The notes below the pieces were generated by a model. It saw only the letters and a list, made by a program, of their open reading frames with translations. It had not been told where the DNA came from and did not search any database. The position numbers were made by a program, and so were the translations under genes. From Capra hircus (Eukaryota > Chordata > Mammalia > Artiodactyla > Bovidae), in contig NC_030817.1 of NCBI RefSeq assembly GCF_001704415.2, forward strand, positions 51,817,550 through 51,881,549: a DNA stretch of 64,000 nt, read 5' to 3'. The first letter of the stretch is position 1; each line of letters starts with the position of its first letter. Of this stretch, positions 32,340-44,420 are shown in pieces.

Positions 32340-33735
32340 ATTTTTTAAATTTTGAAATAATTTCACACTTAGAGAAAAGTTTTAAAAAATGGTACTGAGA
32401 ACTCTTCAGTATTCTTTAGTCAGATGTACCATTTTTAAAATTTTGTCTCATTTGCTTTAGTGCTCTTTTCTGAATCATTTGAAAATAAATTGCATGTATT
32501 AAACCATGTCTCTAAATATTCTTTGTGTATTGTATTCTTTTGCATTATCACAATACAGTTAATGAGATTCAGGTAATCTAACATTATACTATATCATTAT
32601 CTAATCTCTAGTCTCTATTCCTGTCTTGTCCCTTTGTCCCAGTAATAATAGCATTTGTACCGTTACACCATTGGCTGAGACAGTAAAGAATCTGCCTGCA
32701 ATGCAGGAGACCTGGGTTCTATCCCTAGGTTGGGAAGATCTCCTGGAGAAGGGACTGGCTAACCACTGCAGTATTCTAGCCTGGAGAATTCATGGATGGA
32801 GGAGCCTGCCAGGCTAGTCCATGGGGTCGCAAAGAGTCAGACATGACTGAGCGACTTTCACACACACACAGCGTTTCCCCCATAGGATTTGCATCAGGAT
32901 TGCCAGCTGCATTTAGTTGTCATATCTCTTCAGTCTCCTTTCATCCGGAACAGTGTCTTAGGCTTTCTCTTTCATTGTGTTAACATTTTTGAAGAATAGA
33001 GGCTTATATATGTCATAGAATATTTCTCAGGTTGGATTTGTGGATGTTTCCTCATAATTAGTTTTGGGCTATGCATCCCCAACTGGGGATTTTGTATCCT
33101 TTCCAGGGTATGATTTTGAAGTACATGCCGTTGGCCTGCCCCTCAGTGGTGATGTCAGTTTTTTAGTTTCTGATCATGGTGGTGTTTGGTTTCTTCACAG
33201 GGGTGTATAGTTATTATTTTTCTCTTCACCTAATAAGCAATCTTTGGGTATAACTTTGAGATAGTGCAGATATCCTGCTACTAATCAGATCTGTATCTTC
33301 ATCAAATTTCCCTCCTATATTAACATCCATTGATGCTTCTTGCCTGTACTGATGTTTACACTGATGGTTGCAGAATGATTATTTTCTGACTGTTTCTTTT
33401 ATGTCAGTAGGCATTCTCTTTTAAGGAAGAAAATCCTTTTATCTCATTGATATGGACTTATGTACTTCCTGTCTTACTCAATGGTTTATACTCTGTTACT
33501 GCCTTTATTTATTTTGTTGCTCAGATTGTCTTGGATTTGTCCTGTGGGAGCCTTTCTTCCCTGGCTTCTTTGTCTTTTTGATATACTCATTTTTTCTGGA
33601 GTATATTCTCTCTTTTTGCACAGCAAAATGTTCCAAGTTTAACTTAACATCTTTTCTATCTCAGTCCTGGATTCAGGCATTCTCCAAGGAGCCCTGGGTC
33701 CATATAGTGGGGAATGCAGTTTGCTTTTGAGTTAC
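32340..33735 (-). mobile_element. Old L1M 3'UTR, about 1.2 kb, split by a Bov-tA
   Basis: Long collinear match to antisense old-L1M 3' text: gaaataatttcacacttaga, ctctagtctctattcctgtc, then after the SINE gcatttagttgtcatatctc, ttcagtctcctttcatccgg, gtttcctcataattagtttt, gatgcttcttgcctgtactg, ggcattctcttttaaggaag, ccaaggagccctgggtccat. This is one of the better-preserved old LINE tracts here. Confidence 0.75.
32664..32872 (+). mobile_element. Bov-tA SINE
   Basis: From the diverged head (ccattggctgagacagtaaa) to gactgagcgactttcacaca with a short CA tail; inserted in the L1M. Confidence 0.88.
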
Positions 33736-33839
33736 CTACTTTATATGTACAAATAATCACTTCTTCTGATCAGGACATCTTATGAGACACTATATTTAAA
33801 ATTGACTTTGATAGTGGGTTTATGAAGTAATTACATAAG

Positions 33840-34111
33840 TCAATGGCACCCCACTCCAGTACTCTTGCCTGGAAAATCCGATGGACGGAGGAGCCTGATA
33901 AGTTGCAGTCCATGGGGTCGCTAGGAGTCGGACACGACTGAGCGACTTCCCTTTCACTTTTCACTTTCATGCATTGGAGAAGGAAATGGCAACCCACTCC
34001 AGTGTTCTTGCCTGGAGAATCCCAGGGACGGGGGAGCCTGGTGGGCTGCCGTCTCTGGGGTCGCACAGAGTCGGACACAACTGAGGCGACTTAGCAGTAG
34101 CAGCAGCAGCA
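33840..34111 (+). mobile_element. BOV-A2 SINE
   Basis: 5' end slightly truncated (starts tcaatggcaccccactccag); both monomers; tail gcagtagcagcagcagca. Confidence 0.93.
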
Positions 34112-34565
34112 ATTATATTTACCATAAAGCTATTCTTTTATTCTTTTATTTTCTTTTTCAAATAAATAAGTTCTGATTTGATTTTAATTGTGGTCAAATG
34201 AAATAGGAGGAAAAAATGAAAGATTATTTTATGTTATTTGTGTATGTGTGTGGATATGGATATGTGGGGGGAAGGTTTAACCACTTAACTGTTAAAAATG
34301 ACTCAAGATTTACATACTTAACTGTTTTTAACTGAGTTAGACATTCTGGTCTAAGGAAATTTTTGCTTTTGAACTAAGCTTTTAATTTTTTTAAACTAGC
34401 TTTTTAAATGAAAATATTTTTGTTATAATACACAATAATATTTATATAAGAGTGAAAACTCACAGGCACATTATTCCAGGCATTTGCTGGTACATCTTGG
34501 TGTATTTCATAGCCATTCTGTCACCTGTGCCTATGTATTTGCTTTATTTGTCTTTTTAGCTTGTA
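34112..34565. other. RNF111 intron 1, nothing recognised
   Basis: AT-rich unique-looking DNA. Confidence 0.5.
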
Positions 34566-34985
34566 TTCTTCCATTCAATATTTTGAATGATTTTTTATTT
34601 TTGAACCAATTAAAATGTACATGTTTAAAAGTTCCAAATGGCTTATAGTGAAAAAACAGCAGTCTCCTCTGCCACTTCTCCCAGTCTCCTAGTTCTGCTT
34701 CCTAAATGGGAATATTTTCAGCTCTTAAAAAAACTTTTTTGCGTATATTGACCTTTATATTTAGATAATATGCTTATATATATACTTAGCCACTGTAAGA
34801 TGTCAGTTTACATTTAAAGAAAATAATTTTCTAATTTTTTAAGATAAAATACATACAAGGAATACCAAATTCACATAGTACAAAGGGTATACAGGGAAAG
34901 ATGTCTCCTTACCATTCCTGTCTTCCTACCATGGAGTTCTTTCCCCTGGAGATTTAGTTCCTCTTCTTATTTTATATGTATCTCC
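34566..34985. repeat. Old L1M-like text
   Basis: accaattaaaatgtacatgt, taaaagttccaaatggctta, and cagtctcctctgccacttct, then a second ccatggagttctttcccctg motif, resemble old L1M 3' segments. The match is weak. Confidence 0.35.
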
Positions 34986-34989
34986 AGAG

Positions 34990-36621
34990 CAGCAGTTCTC
35001 AAAATGTGGTCTGTGAAGTCTTGAGAGGATCATCAAATGTTTCAAATTACCTGTTGGTTTGAAACTATTTCATAATAATACTAAATTATTTGCTACTTTA
35101 CTCTGTTGACATTTGAATTAGTGGTACAAACAGAGTGATGCATAAATCTCCTGGTCCTGCAGTGCATATCAAGACAGTGGCAAAAATTGTACCAGTAGTC
35201 ATATTCTTCATTGCTTTGCATTTTTGGTTGGGGAGGGGAAAGCTGATTTCATTTAAGAATATCCTCCATGAAGCAGTAGAGGTTGTTAATTTCATTAATC
35301 CTGATGCTTGAGTAGATTTTTTTTTAATATTTGTTGTGACAAAATGAGAAGAATGTTATGACACTACTGCTGCATACCAAACTATGATGTTTGTCTTGAA
35401 GAAAAATATTTGTGTGATTGAGGTGTGAGCTGAACTAGCTAGCTGGTTGTTTTTTTCATGGAACACTATTTTTACTTGAAAGAGTAACAAACTATAGTTA
35501 TTTAAACATGGATATTTGTACCTATTTTCTCAAAAACAAATGAAGTGAGCCTGTCACTTGGACCAGCAAAATTTAATGCCATATAAAATTAAGGCTTTCA
35601 AGCAGAAATTAGAATTTTGGAAAACATCTGCCACTATGATCTTCGCAACTTCTTAGGACCTTGCTGATGAAGTTGATGATATTAACATGTGATTTTTTTT
35701 TCTTTGCTATCTTACAGTGAAGTGTGTCAGTGTTTGGAAGTGTGCATAACGCAGTGGACCATCTGTTTTCAAAAGGTCCATGCATGATATAAAATCATGT
35801 TGTGGATGTAAGACCTACTTAAGTGAAAGATAGAGCAATAGATTTTAAGTGAAATGGTCTGAAAAGTTTAATTGATAAGGTTGCAGAGTCCACTTTGCAA
35901 CTTACTGTTATAGAATTACACTTTTTAAGTTTTGGCTTAATATCAAAGAAGGATAATATCCACACTTACCTGAAAATACTATTAAAAATATTCTTCCTTG
36001 TGACTTTCCTAGTTGTCCAGTGGTTAAGAATCTGCCTGTCAATGCAGGGGACAGGGATTTGATCCCTGGCCTGGGGATATTCCGCATGCCTTGGGGCAGG
36101 TAAGCCAGCACTGCAACTGCTGAAGCCTGTATGCCCTAGAGCCTGTGCTCTGCAATAAGAGAAGCCACCGCAATGAGAATCCTGTGCACTGCAATTAGAG
36201 GGCAGCCCCTACTCACCGCAGCTCGAGAAAGCGTGCACACAGCAGTGAAGACAGAGAGCAACCAAAAATAAATACATAATAAAATTAAAAAAAATTCTTC
36301 CTTTTATCAGCTACATGTTTGTGTGAAAATAGATTTTCATTTTAGATTGAATACAGAAGCAGATACAAGAATCCAGGTTTCTCTATTGAAGAGATTTACA
36401 AGAATGAGTAGCAGTGCCACTCAGTTTTTTTGGAAAATATATTCATAAGTGTTACTTATTAGCATGGAATGGGTTTATTGCTGTTTTTAGAATTAAAATT
36501 TTAAAACATTTGCCAACTTTTATAATATTATACTGATACATACAACCCACATAATAAAAGATCTTTAGGTTCCTCAATTATTGTGTAAAGGGGTTCACAA
36601 GTCAAAATTTGAAAACTGCTG
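34990..36621 (+). mobile_element. Fossil hAT-superfamily DNA transposon with terminal inverted repeats
   Basis: The left end cagcagttctcaaaatgtgg is mirrored by the right end ttttgaaaactgctg (36607-36621): imperfect terminal inverted repeats of about 16 bases of the cagnnnttctcaaa type seen in hAT elements. The interior carries decayed transposase-like text in sense orientation: gctgcataccaaactatgat, catggaacactatttttact, tgaagtgagcctgtcacttg, then after the SINE insertion gattgaatacagaagcagat and acaagaatccaggtttctct, which would sit in the C-terminal dimerisation region. There are many frameshifts. Flanking 8-mers ctccagag and ctacaact are only partly alike, as expected for an old insertion. 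The family within hAT (Charlie or Tip100) is not decided. Confidence 0.65.
36000..36293 (+). mobile_element. CHR-type SINE, long form, inside the hAT fossil
   Basis: Head tgactttcctagttgtccag; body catgccttggggcaggtaag and gcctgtgctctgcaataaga; A-rich tail. TSD attcttcctt at 35990-35999 and 36294-36303. Confidence 0.88.
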
Positions 36622-36656
36622 CTACAACTGGTTAATGTGGAGGATTAAGCAGTTTT

Positions 36657-36904
36657 TTTAGCCTTTTTTTTTAGAAAAAATTTGTCTACATTGGGTCTTA
36701 ATTGTGGCATGTAGGAGCTTTGTTGCATCATCTTCCGTTGCGGTGTGTGGACTCTCTAGTTGTGGCTAGCAGGCTGAGTAGTTGTGTTGTGTCTTAGTTG
36801 CCTCGAGGCATGTGGGATCTTAGTTTCCCAACCGGGAGTCAAATCCACATCACCTGCATCTCAGGGTGAACTCTCAACCACTGGACCACCAGGGAGGTCC
36901 CAGT
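36657..36904 (-). mobile_element. CHR-type SINE, antisense
   Basis: From cattgggtcttaattgtggc to the head complement gaccaccagggaggtccc. TSD attaagcagtttt at 36644-36656 and 36905-36917, perfect 13 bases. It sits 35 bases beyond the hAT end. Confidence 0.88.
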
Positions 36905-37123
36905 ATTAAGCAGTTTTAAGCCTTACCTTTTGACTGCTTATGGAAAAGGAGTTCACACTTCTTTCTTTACTGTTTCTCCTAATATAGTTGAATCACAATT
37001 TTAGATTATTTTGCTTTATTGTTTTTGTTTTTTTAAGAACATACTTCATATTCCCTCTTTTATTGTATAAATATCAGTTTAACCTTTTACCATAAGAATA
37101 TAAATGTTTTAAGAGGACAAAGG

Positions 37124-37332
37124 CGGACTTCCCTGGTGACTCAGTGGTAAAGAATCCACCTGCCAATGTAGGAGATGTGGGTTCAGTTCCTGGGTCAGTG
37201 AAATCTTCTGGAGAAGGAAATGGCAACCCACTCTAGTATTCTTGCCTGGGAAGTCTCATGGACAGAGGAGCCTGATGGGTTGCCGTCCATGAGGTTGCAA
37301 AAAGTCAGACACAACTTAGCAACTGAACAACA
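37124..37332 (+). mobile_element. Bov-tA SINE
   Basis: ggacttccctggtgactcag to agcaactgaacaacaac; flanks aggacaaag and agggcaaag are the likely TSD. Confidence 0.9.
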
Positions 37333-37339
37333 ACAGGGC

Positions 37340-38017
37340 AAAGATAGCAAGGGTTTATGTCCTTCGATTTTAGGAAATATTTTTATGTTAGCTTTCATAA
37401 CTTCTCAGTCGTTTTTTCCTCTATTCTGTTTTTGTAATTGCTGTAAAGTCAGATGATTGTGTTTTGTTGCTGTTCCATACTTGTTGTTAGTTTTGTGTGT
37501 GTGTGTTTTAAAAAATACTTTTACTGACAGTTTAGTGGGGATTGCATGGAAATTTGAGATACATATATGTGTATAATTTACCATGTTTAAATGTGAACTT
37601 TTACTTTGGTAAATAATAACAGTATTACTAGGAGCAGGTTATATTGTTGGTATGCAAATAGGCTTTTTTCTTAATTCTGTTGGTTCAATCATATTTAAAT
37701 ATATGAATAAATAAAGCTTTTTAAAAATATATGCAGTAAATATGTTCATGAAACCTTTTTCTACTTTTAACATCTGTATTCTTTAATACAAAGTTGTCTT
37801 ATTAAAATCATGTGATAAAAAATTTTAATTACAGAATTTCTGCAGATTGTGATTCATTTTCAAGGATTTAATTGTAATTTCTCTGAAATCACATTTCTTT
37901 AAAGACCTATATATAGTAACAGATAAAAGTGGTCATTTTATTTTCATAACCATCTTTCTGCCTGCCATTCCTCTATTTGCCATTATCCTTATTCTCCACT
38001 TGAGGAAATCTTATTTT
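37340..38017. other. RNF111 intron 1, nothing recognised
   Basis: AT-rich, with a short TG run near 37494-37505. Confidence 0.5.
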
Positions 38018-38138
38018 TGCCTGTGTGCTCAGTCATGTCTGACTCTTTGCAACCCCATGGACTGTATAGCCCACTAGGCTCCTCTGTCCTTGGGATTTTC
38101 TAGGCAGGAAAACTGGAGTGGGTTGCCATTTCCTTTTA
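38018..38138 (-). mobile_element. Bov-tA fragment
   Basis: gtgtgctcagtcatgtctga to tgggttgccatttcctttta; no tRNA-like head. Confidence 0.8.
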
Positions 38139-38335
38139 AGGACCAGCTCTTAAGCTTCTGTGGTTTCTCCTCCAGAATCTGTATCCTTTCCTTTTTTTCT
38201 TCTGTAGTATTTTGTGCTTTTCTTATCTTTATTTAGCAGTTATTTCATTTTATTAAAACTTAAGCATTCCCTCACTTTGGAGGCTGAGTTCTGAAAATCT
38301 TCATGATAAAGAGAAGAAATTGTGGTTGAGTAACT

Positions 38336-38590
38336 TGGCACCCCACTCCAGTACTCTTGCCTGGAAAATTCCATGGACGGAGGAGCCTGGTAGGCTGCAG
38401 TCCATGGGGTCGCTAAGAGTCGGACACGACTGAGTGACTTCCCTTTCACTTTTCACTTTCATGCGTTGGAGGAGGAAATGGCAACCCACTCCAATGTTCT
38501 TGCCTGGAGAATCCCAGGAATGGGGGAATCTGGTGGGCTTCTGTCTATGGGGTCGCATAGAGTTGGACACGATTGACGTGACTTAGCAAC
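38336..38590 (+). mobile_element. BOV-A2 SINE (older of a pair)
   Basis: Starts at ggcaccccactccagtactc, so its first bases are lost; tail acttagcaac lacks the CAG repeats. Confidence 0.9.
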
Positions 38591-38601
38591 ATAATGATTA
38601 T

Positions 38602-38863
38602 CGGAGAAGGCAATGGTAGCCCACTCCAGTAAGTACTCTTGCCTCGAGAATCCCATAGACAGAGGAGCCTGGTAGGCTATAGGCCATGGGGTCGCTAAGG
38701 GTTGGACACGACTGAGTGACTTCACTTTCACTTTTCACTTTCATGCATTGGAGAAGAAAGTGGCAACCCACTCCAGTGTTCTTGTCTGGAGAATCCCAGG
38801 GACAGAGGAGCCTGTTGGTCACGTAGAGTTGGACACAACTGACATGACTTAGCAGCAGCAGCA
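38602..38863 (+). mobile_element. BOV-A2 SINE (younger of a pair)
   Basis: Follows the previous copy in the same orientation. TSD gcaacataatgattat (38586-38601 and 38864-38879) includes the tail of the older copy, which orders the two insertions. Confidence 0.93.
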
Positions 38864-39109
38864 GCAACATAATGATTATACGTAAAAATAAGATCCCAGA
38901 ACTGAAGCATTGAGTGAACATGTAAAAGCCCTCATAACTATACATTTAGTTTTTAAAAAGAGAGACCAAATCCAGCAATTTTTGTAAGAATTAAGATCCA
39001 AGTGTTTGTGTCAGACCTCTTTAGGCAAGTCATTTGACTTCCGTAGTTCTCAGTTCCCTGGAGATAATAGTTTTTAGTGAAAATAAAATGAAATAAAAAG
39101 ATGGCTTGT

Positions 39110-39560
39110 AGTTTCTTATTGGCTTTATCTGACCTGGCCCTTGACCACTTCTGATTGCCTTGTATGTCATCCTCCCTGGTTGATCCCACTCCTGTTCTTT
39201 GTACATGTTAAGTTTGTTCCTGCCACATGATCTTTCCTTACTATTCCCCCTGCTAGGAATGCTCTTCCTCCAGAACTGTGTAGCTTGGCTGACTGGTAGC
39301 TGGTTCCTTCTCATGATTGTGTCTTTTAGCTTCTTATCTAAGACACTGTTGATAGTTAACCTTTACTATTTGTTTTGTTTCCTTAAGAGCACATATTTCT
39401 AAAATTATCTTGATTATTTATTTGTCTCCTTGTGTCTTGTTTGTCCTCATTTGCATGCAGATTCCTTAAGAAACTTTCTATATTCCATTCACTGCTGATC
39501 CCTGTGTCTAGAACTTGTAATGGGCTCTCAATAAATATTTATTGACTGACCACAGTACAT
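39110..39560 (+). repeat. L2 LINE 3' end
   Basis: gctaggaatgctcttcctcc, tgatccctgtgtctagaact, tgggctctcaataaatattt, attgactgac: canonical L2 ending. Confidence 0.75.
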
Positions 39561-41215
39561 AAGTAAATGGTAACTAATATACTATCAGTGATATTGTATC
39601 TCTTAACATGTTAATAAACTGCTCTAAATTTCATTTCTATTACTTGGGAGTTGTTTCCAGATCCTGATCTGCTTCCAGATGTTTGGAATTAAAAAGTTTG
39701 GGTAGCCTAATCTGTTGTTATCCCGCTAGAACTGAATTGGTCTTCCTAAAACCTTCTTCCTAGACTTGCGTTTACCCATTTTATTCCTGTGTAAGTGAAT
39801 ATTTTTCCTTATGGATAGCAGTTCTGGGTAGCAGTTCTAAGGCCTGGACTTATTTTTCAGTCATCTGCCTTTATTTTGAACAAATTTCAATTTAAAAGAT
39901 TTTTGTTCTTTTGCCTTCCGTCATCTTTACTGATCCGTAGTTGCCTCTCAGTTGCCACTGTCTTCCATAACAGGAAGAACTCACAGTTTACGTACACTAA
40001 AGCTAAAATCCTGAAGATTGCCTCAAAAGTATATGCGTAAGTGAAGTTTAGACTTAACATGTATGGGAATCCATATTAGGGTTAGGATTTCTGTATTTGT
40101 AGAATGTGAAATTCTTGGAACAGGGTAGTGTTTTAACTATCTTTTAAATTATCACCTTGAGCAGTTACTGGTAGCAAAAAAAATTCAGAAGGTTCTTTTG
40201 AGTAAAGTGGCTGACATTAGTATACTGGATAGTAACTCCTTGGTTTCCCCAAACCAGTACTCTAGGATTGTTTAATAGCTTGCTAGTTTTGCTTTTTGCC
40301 ACAAAAGATTTTCACTTGCTATCTGAATGCACAGATTCAAGGAAGACGAAAATGTCATTTAGTCCAAATAACCTTGGAAATCCCTAAAGTTGCCCATAAA
40401 ATGTAAAATACAGATACACAGTCTCTAAAAGCCCCAAACATCCTTTTTTTCCTTCAGTATTGGAACAAATTGTGTTTCATTGTTAAACATCAGATGAAGT
40501 AGTAGGCTGTGTTCTATGGTCCATGTTCTAGGAAAAATAAATGGCTCTAAACATTAGAATCTGACAGCACAGCAAGATGCTTAGATCATGAGAGGCGTAT
40601 GGAAAGTGAGACCAACTAGAAAGAAGTAAAATGTTTCATTTTTGTGTCCATTTTGGGCATTTACTTGTTGAGCAGAATAGCAGGCATGATCTACATGGTC
40701 TAATTTCTTTTTCTTCATGAGGTTCAGTTTATATGATGTACACTGTAGAGGTGTTCCCCCATCCACTTTTCAGCATGTCTTTACCTTCAGTTGTAAAATG
40801 TCAGTTTTTCTCTTATGACTCTTTTTCTCATTCTTGAGAACATCATATTCTTTAATGAATATTCTCCAGGTTCCATATTTTGATCTAGATCACATCGATA
40901 AAGCAGAAACAACTTTTATCAAAGTATACATCTTGGAATTCACTCAGGGAGAAATTGTACCCTTGGATACTGTTGCTCAGGATGTTAGATCTTACATTCT
41001 CAATGCAACGGACATCTTTTCTAATCTAGTTTTCTGTTTTATTTTGTTACCCCAGTCCTTGTTTTCGGGCTTTGACAACTCAGGGTTTCAGTCTGATCAA
41101 CGAGGAGTTTGAGGTTCTCTCAAATAAGACTAACTTTTGAGGTGGGTGTACCTACAGAATTGAAGGCCTGCAAAAGAAAAAAATCATGGCAGGGAAAGAT
41201 TGTGGACTTTTTCTG
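39561..41215. other. RNF111 intron 1, nothing firm; one orphan open frame
   Basis: No SINE. A 92-codon frame at 40834-41112 (containing YFDLDHIDKAETTFIKVYI) lacks a recognisable domain or splice context. Confidence 0.5.
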
Positions 41216-41217
41216 CC

Positions 41218-41380
41218 AAGATGATTGCTTAACATTTACAACAAAACTTTGAGGTAAATATTTCCATTATTTAGGTGAGGAAATTTAGGCACAGAATGGT
41301 TAGTAATTTGATGAAGGCTCATAGCAATGATGCGGTTGAAGGGATTTAAGTTCATTAGGTTTTGAGTCAACCTAGGGAAG
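41218..41380 (-). repeat. MIR SINE fragment
   Basis: ttaacatttacaacaaaact, aggtgaggaaatttaggcac, agaatggttagtaatttgat: antisense MIR order. Confidence 0.6.
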
Positions 41381-41544
41381 GAATTCCAGAATTCAGGAGC
41401 TTAACGTGTATTTCTGTATGGCCTTTCAGGAAAACATTAAGCTGTATTTTTTCTCTACTGGGCATGGCTGTTGTCAAAAGAGAAGGAAAGATGGTGTGAT
41501 TATGAGGGACTTAATTGTTCCGTGCTTTTGCTGTGTATTTCAGA

Positions 41545-42120
41545 TTTTTTATAGTGAACACATTTAAAAAATCAATTTAATTGAAGTATAATTTTATAAA
41601 AGTATAAGGTACATATTTTACTGTACAGTTCAGTGAGTTTTGGCAAATATATACATCCATGTAACCAACACCCGTCAGGACATAAAACATTCCATTACCC
41701 TAGAAAGTTCTTTCTTGTTCCTTTGCTGTTAAGTCATCCCTAGCTCCTGTCCCAGGCAACCACTGATCTGATTTTTGACATTATAGATTAGTTTTGTTTG
41801 CTCTAGAATGTCATATACATACGAATTATATAATATTACTATTTTGTGTCTGACTTCTTTTGCTCATCAAGTGTTTTCTCGCTAGCATTTTACTGGGGAA
41901 AATTTCAAGCATATTAAAGTTAAAAGAATTGTACAGCAAATGCCCATTTCCCTATTACCTAGATTCTACAGTTACCAATTTGCTTTTTTGTTTTATCACA
42001 TATCCTTCAGTCTATCCATTCCTGTAATCATTTACCATTCAAGTCAATTGCTGTTTGGCTTTGTATTTTAAATTAAGTTTCAAACAGTGCATTTTACCCC
42101 TAAACAAATTCAGCTTCCTT
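41545..42120 (-). repeat. Old L1M 3' fragments
   Basis: atttaattgaagtataattt, gtaaccaacacccgtcagga, cccaggcaaccactgatctg, followed by a second similar start near 41895. Confidence 0.6.
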
Positions 42121-43027
42121 GTCATTAACTAGAGTTGAATACTTATATATAGTTCTTTGTTTTTGAAGTAAAATTTACATATAGTTAAATGCACAAATAT
42201 TAAGTGTACCATTTAAGTCTTGTCAAATGTATACATTTGTGTAATCAAAATCTTATGAAGAGAGAGTACATTACCGTCACCTCAGATAAGTTCCTTCATG
42301 TACCTTATGTTCAGTTCTTTTCCAGTCCTTTGTAGAATACAACCACTGTTTTGATTTTTATCTTCCATTAAATTTGCCTAACCTAGAACTTCATGCAGAT
42401 GAAGTTAGTATAGATATTTTGTATCTGATTTCCTTCCCTTGGCAGGATGTTTTTGAGGTTCATCTATTATGTTTACTTGTTTCAGTAGCTCCTTCTTTGC
42501 TGCTGTTACTGTTGCTGTTTGGTATCCCATTGTACCTATATATCGAAATTTGTTTATCTTTTCACTACTTGGAGATTTGTTTTTCCCACTGTTTGGTTAT
42601 TATGAGTGAACATTTGCATACAAACATTTTTGTATACCTGTATTTTCCATTCTAGGTGTGGAATTACTGAATCATAGGTTAGATCAATGTCACTTTATTT
42701 GAAGCTGCTTTGAGTTGTATGTGGAGTTCCAGTTGTGCCACGTCCCTTAACACATGGTGTTTTGATCTTCTTAGCCTGTTAGCCCTTTTTGGGTGTAGAG
42801 TTGTATCTTGTGGTTTTAATTTGCATTTCCCTGATAATGGAAAGTATTGAGCATTTTTTTGTGTACTTATTGGCCATTTGTATATGTATATGTTTAGAAA
42901 AATGTTAAATATTGTTTATCTGTTATTTGGTGGGCTTGTCTTACTGAGATGTAAGAGTTTTACATATATTCTGGATTCAAGTTGGCTGTGTATTTGTGTG
43001 ATACATACATGTAAATTATGTGTTGTG

Positions 43028-43940
43028 TTGTTCAGTTGCTCAGTCATGTCCGACTCTTTGAGACTCCGTGGAATATAGCACACCAGGCTTCCCTGTCCAT
43101 CACCAACACCCAGAGCTTGCTCAAACTCTTGTCTATTGAGTTGGTGGTGCCATCCAACCATCTCGTCCTCTGTCATCCCCTTTTCCTCCTACCTTCAATC
43201 TTTCACATCATCAGGGATTTCCAGTGAGTCAGCTCTTCACATCAAGTGGTCAAAGTATTGGAGTTTCAGCGTCAACATCAGTCCTTCCAATGAATATTCA
43301 GGACTGATCTCCTTTAGGATTGACGGGTTTGATCTCCTTGCAGTCCAAGGGACTCTCAAGAATCTTCTCCAACACCACAGTTCAAAAGCATCAGTTCTTC
43401 GGCACTCAGCTTTCTTTATAGTCCAACTCTCGCATCCATACATGACCACTGGAAAAACCATGGAGTTGGAAAAGACCCTGATGCTGGGAAAGATTGAGGG
43501 CAGGAGGAGAAGGGGACGACAGAGGGTGAGATGGTTGGATGGCATCACCGGCTCAATGGACATGGATTTGTGTGGACTCTGGGAATTGATGATGGACAGG
43601 GAGGCCTGGCGTGCTGCGGTTCATGGGGTCGCAAAGAATCGGACGTGACTGAGCGACTGAACTGAACTCTCATCCATACATGACTACTCTAAAAGCCATA
43701 GCTTTGACTGTACCGACCGTTGTTGGCAAAGTAATGTCTCTGCTTTTTAATATGCTGTCTAGGTTTGTTATAGCTTTTCTTCCAAGGAGCAAGTGTCTTT
43801 TAGTTTCCTGGCTACAGTTACCATCTGCAGTGATTTTGGAGCCCAAGAAAATAAAGTCTGTCACTGTTCCCATGATTTCCCCATCTATTTGAGGTGAAGT
43901 GATGGGACCAGATGACATGATCTTAGTTTTTTGAATTATG
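43028..43940 (-). mobile_element. BovB LINE inserted in L1M, itself interrupted
   Basis: Antisense BovB 3' end at 43028-43461, then resuming at 43665-43940 (cataactgactactctaaaag-type text through tcatgatcttagttttttga). Between lies an oppositely oriented BovB piece. Confidence 0.93.
43462..43666 (+). mobile_element. BovB 3' piece nested in an antisense BovB
   Basis: About 205 bases of sense BovB 3' end (ggagttggaaaagaccctga to gagcgactgaactgaact). About 35 bases of the host BovB are present on both sides (43425-43461 and 43665-43699), diverged by several bases, so the insertion made a long target duplication. Confidence 0.88.
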
Positions 43941-44420
43941 TGTATGTACGTGTAATTTTATCTGTCTTAAGCTTGCTATCTTGACTTTTTTCTTAATGGT
44001 ATTAATGATATCTCTAAAGAGTTGGTTTTTATTTTGATGAAGTCCAGTTTATCAGTTAAAATGTTTAGTCTTTTTTGTGATCTATGGAATTTTTGCCCAT
44101 GGTGTCAATATGTACATTTTCTGCCCATTTCTTTTCAAAGTGTTAGCTTTTAGGTTTAAGTCTGTGATCTGAGTTATTTTTTTGTCTCATGTGAGGTAGG
44201 AGTTGAAATTTTCCCCATGTAATTCACTGGTTGTTCTACCACCATTTGTTGAAAAGACTGTCTCCTTCCCCATTGTCTTGGACCTGTTGTTGAAAATCAT
44301 TTGATGATATGTGTGAGGTTATTCCTGGACTTGCCAGTCTATCCGTGTGCTAATAGCACCCTGTTTTGATACAGTTGGCTTTAATGTCATCTTGCTGTTT
44401 GTTTTCCACTTGTCCCGTCT

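Larger units (their letters stand above)
42140..44420 (-). mobile_element. Old L1M, split by a BovB stack
   Basis: Antisense L1M in order: ttgaagtaaaatttacatat, taatttgcatttccctgata, ggccatttgtatatgtatat, then after the BovB block (43945 on) cttaagcttgctatcttgac, ctaccaccatttgttgaaaa, ccagtctatccgtgtgctaa. The two sides are collinear. Confidence 0.75.

Noticed and set aside
38336..38863. Regularly spaced repeats suggesting an array-type system
   Set aside because: The spacing reflects the dimeric structure of two adjacent BOV-A2 SINEs.
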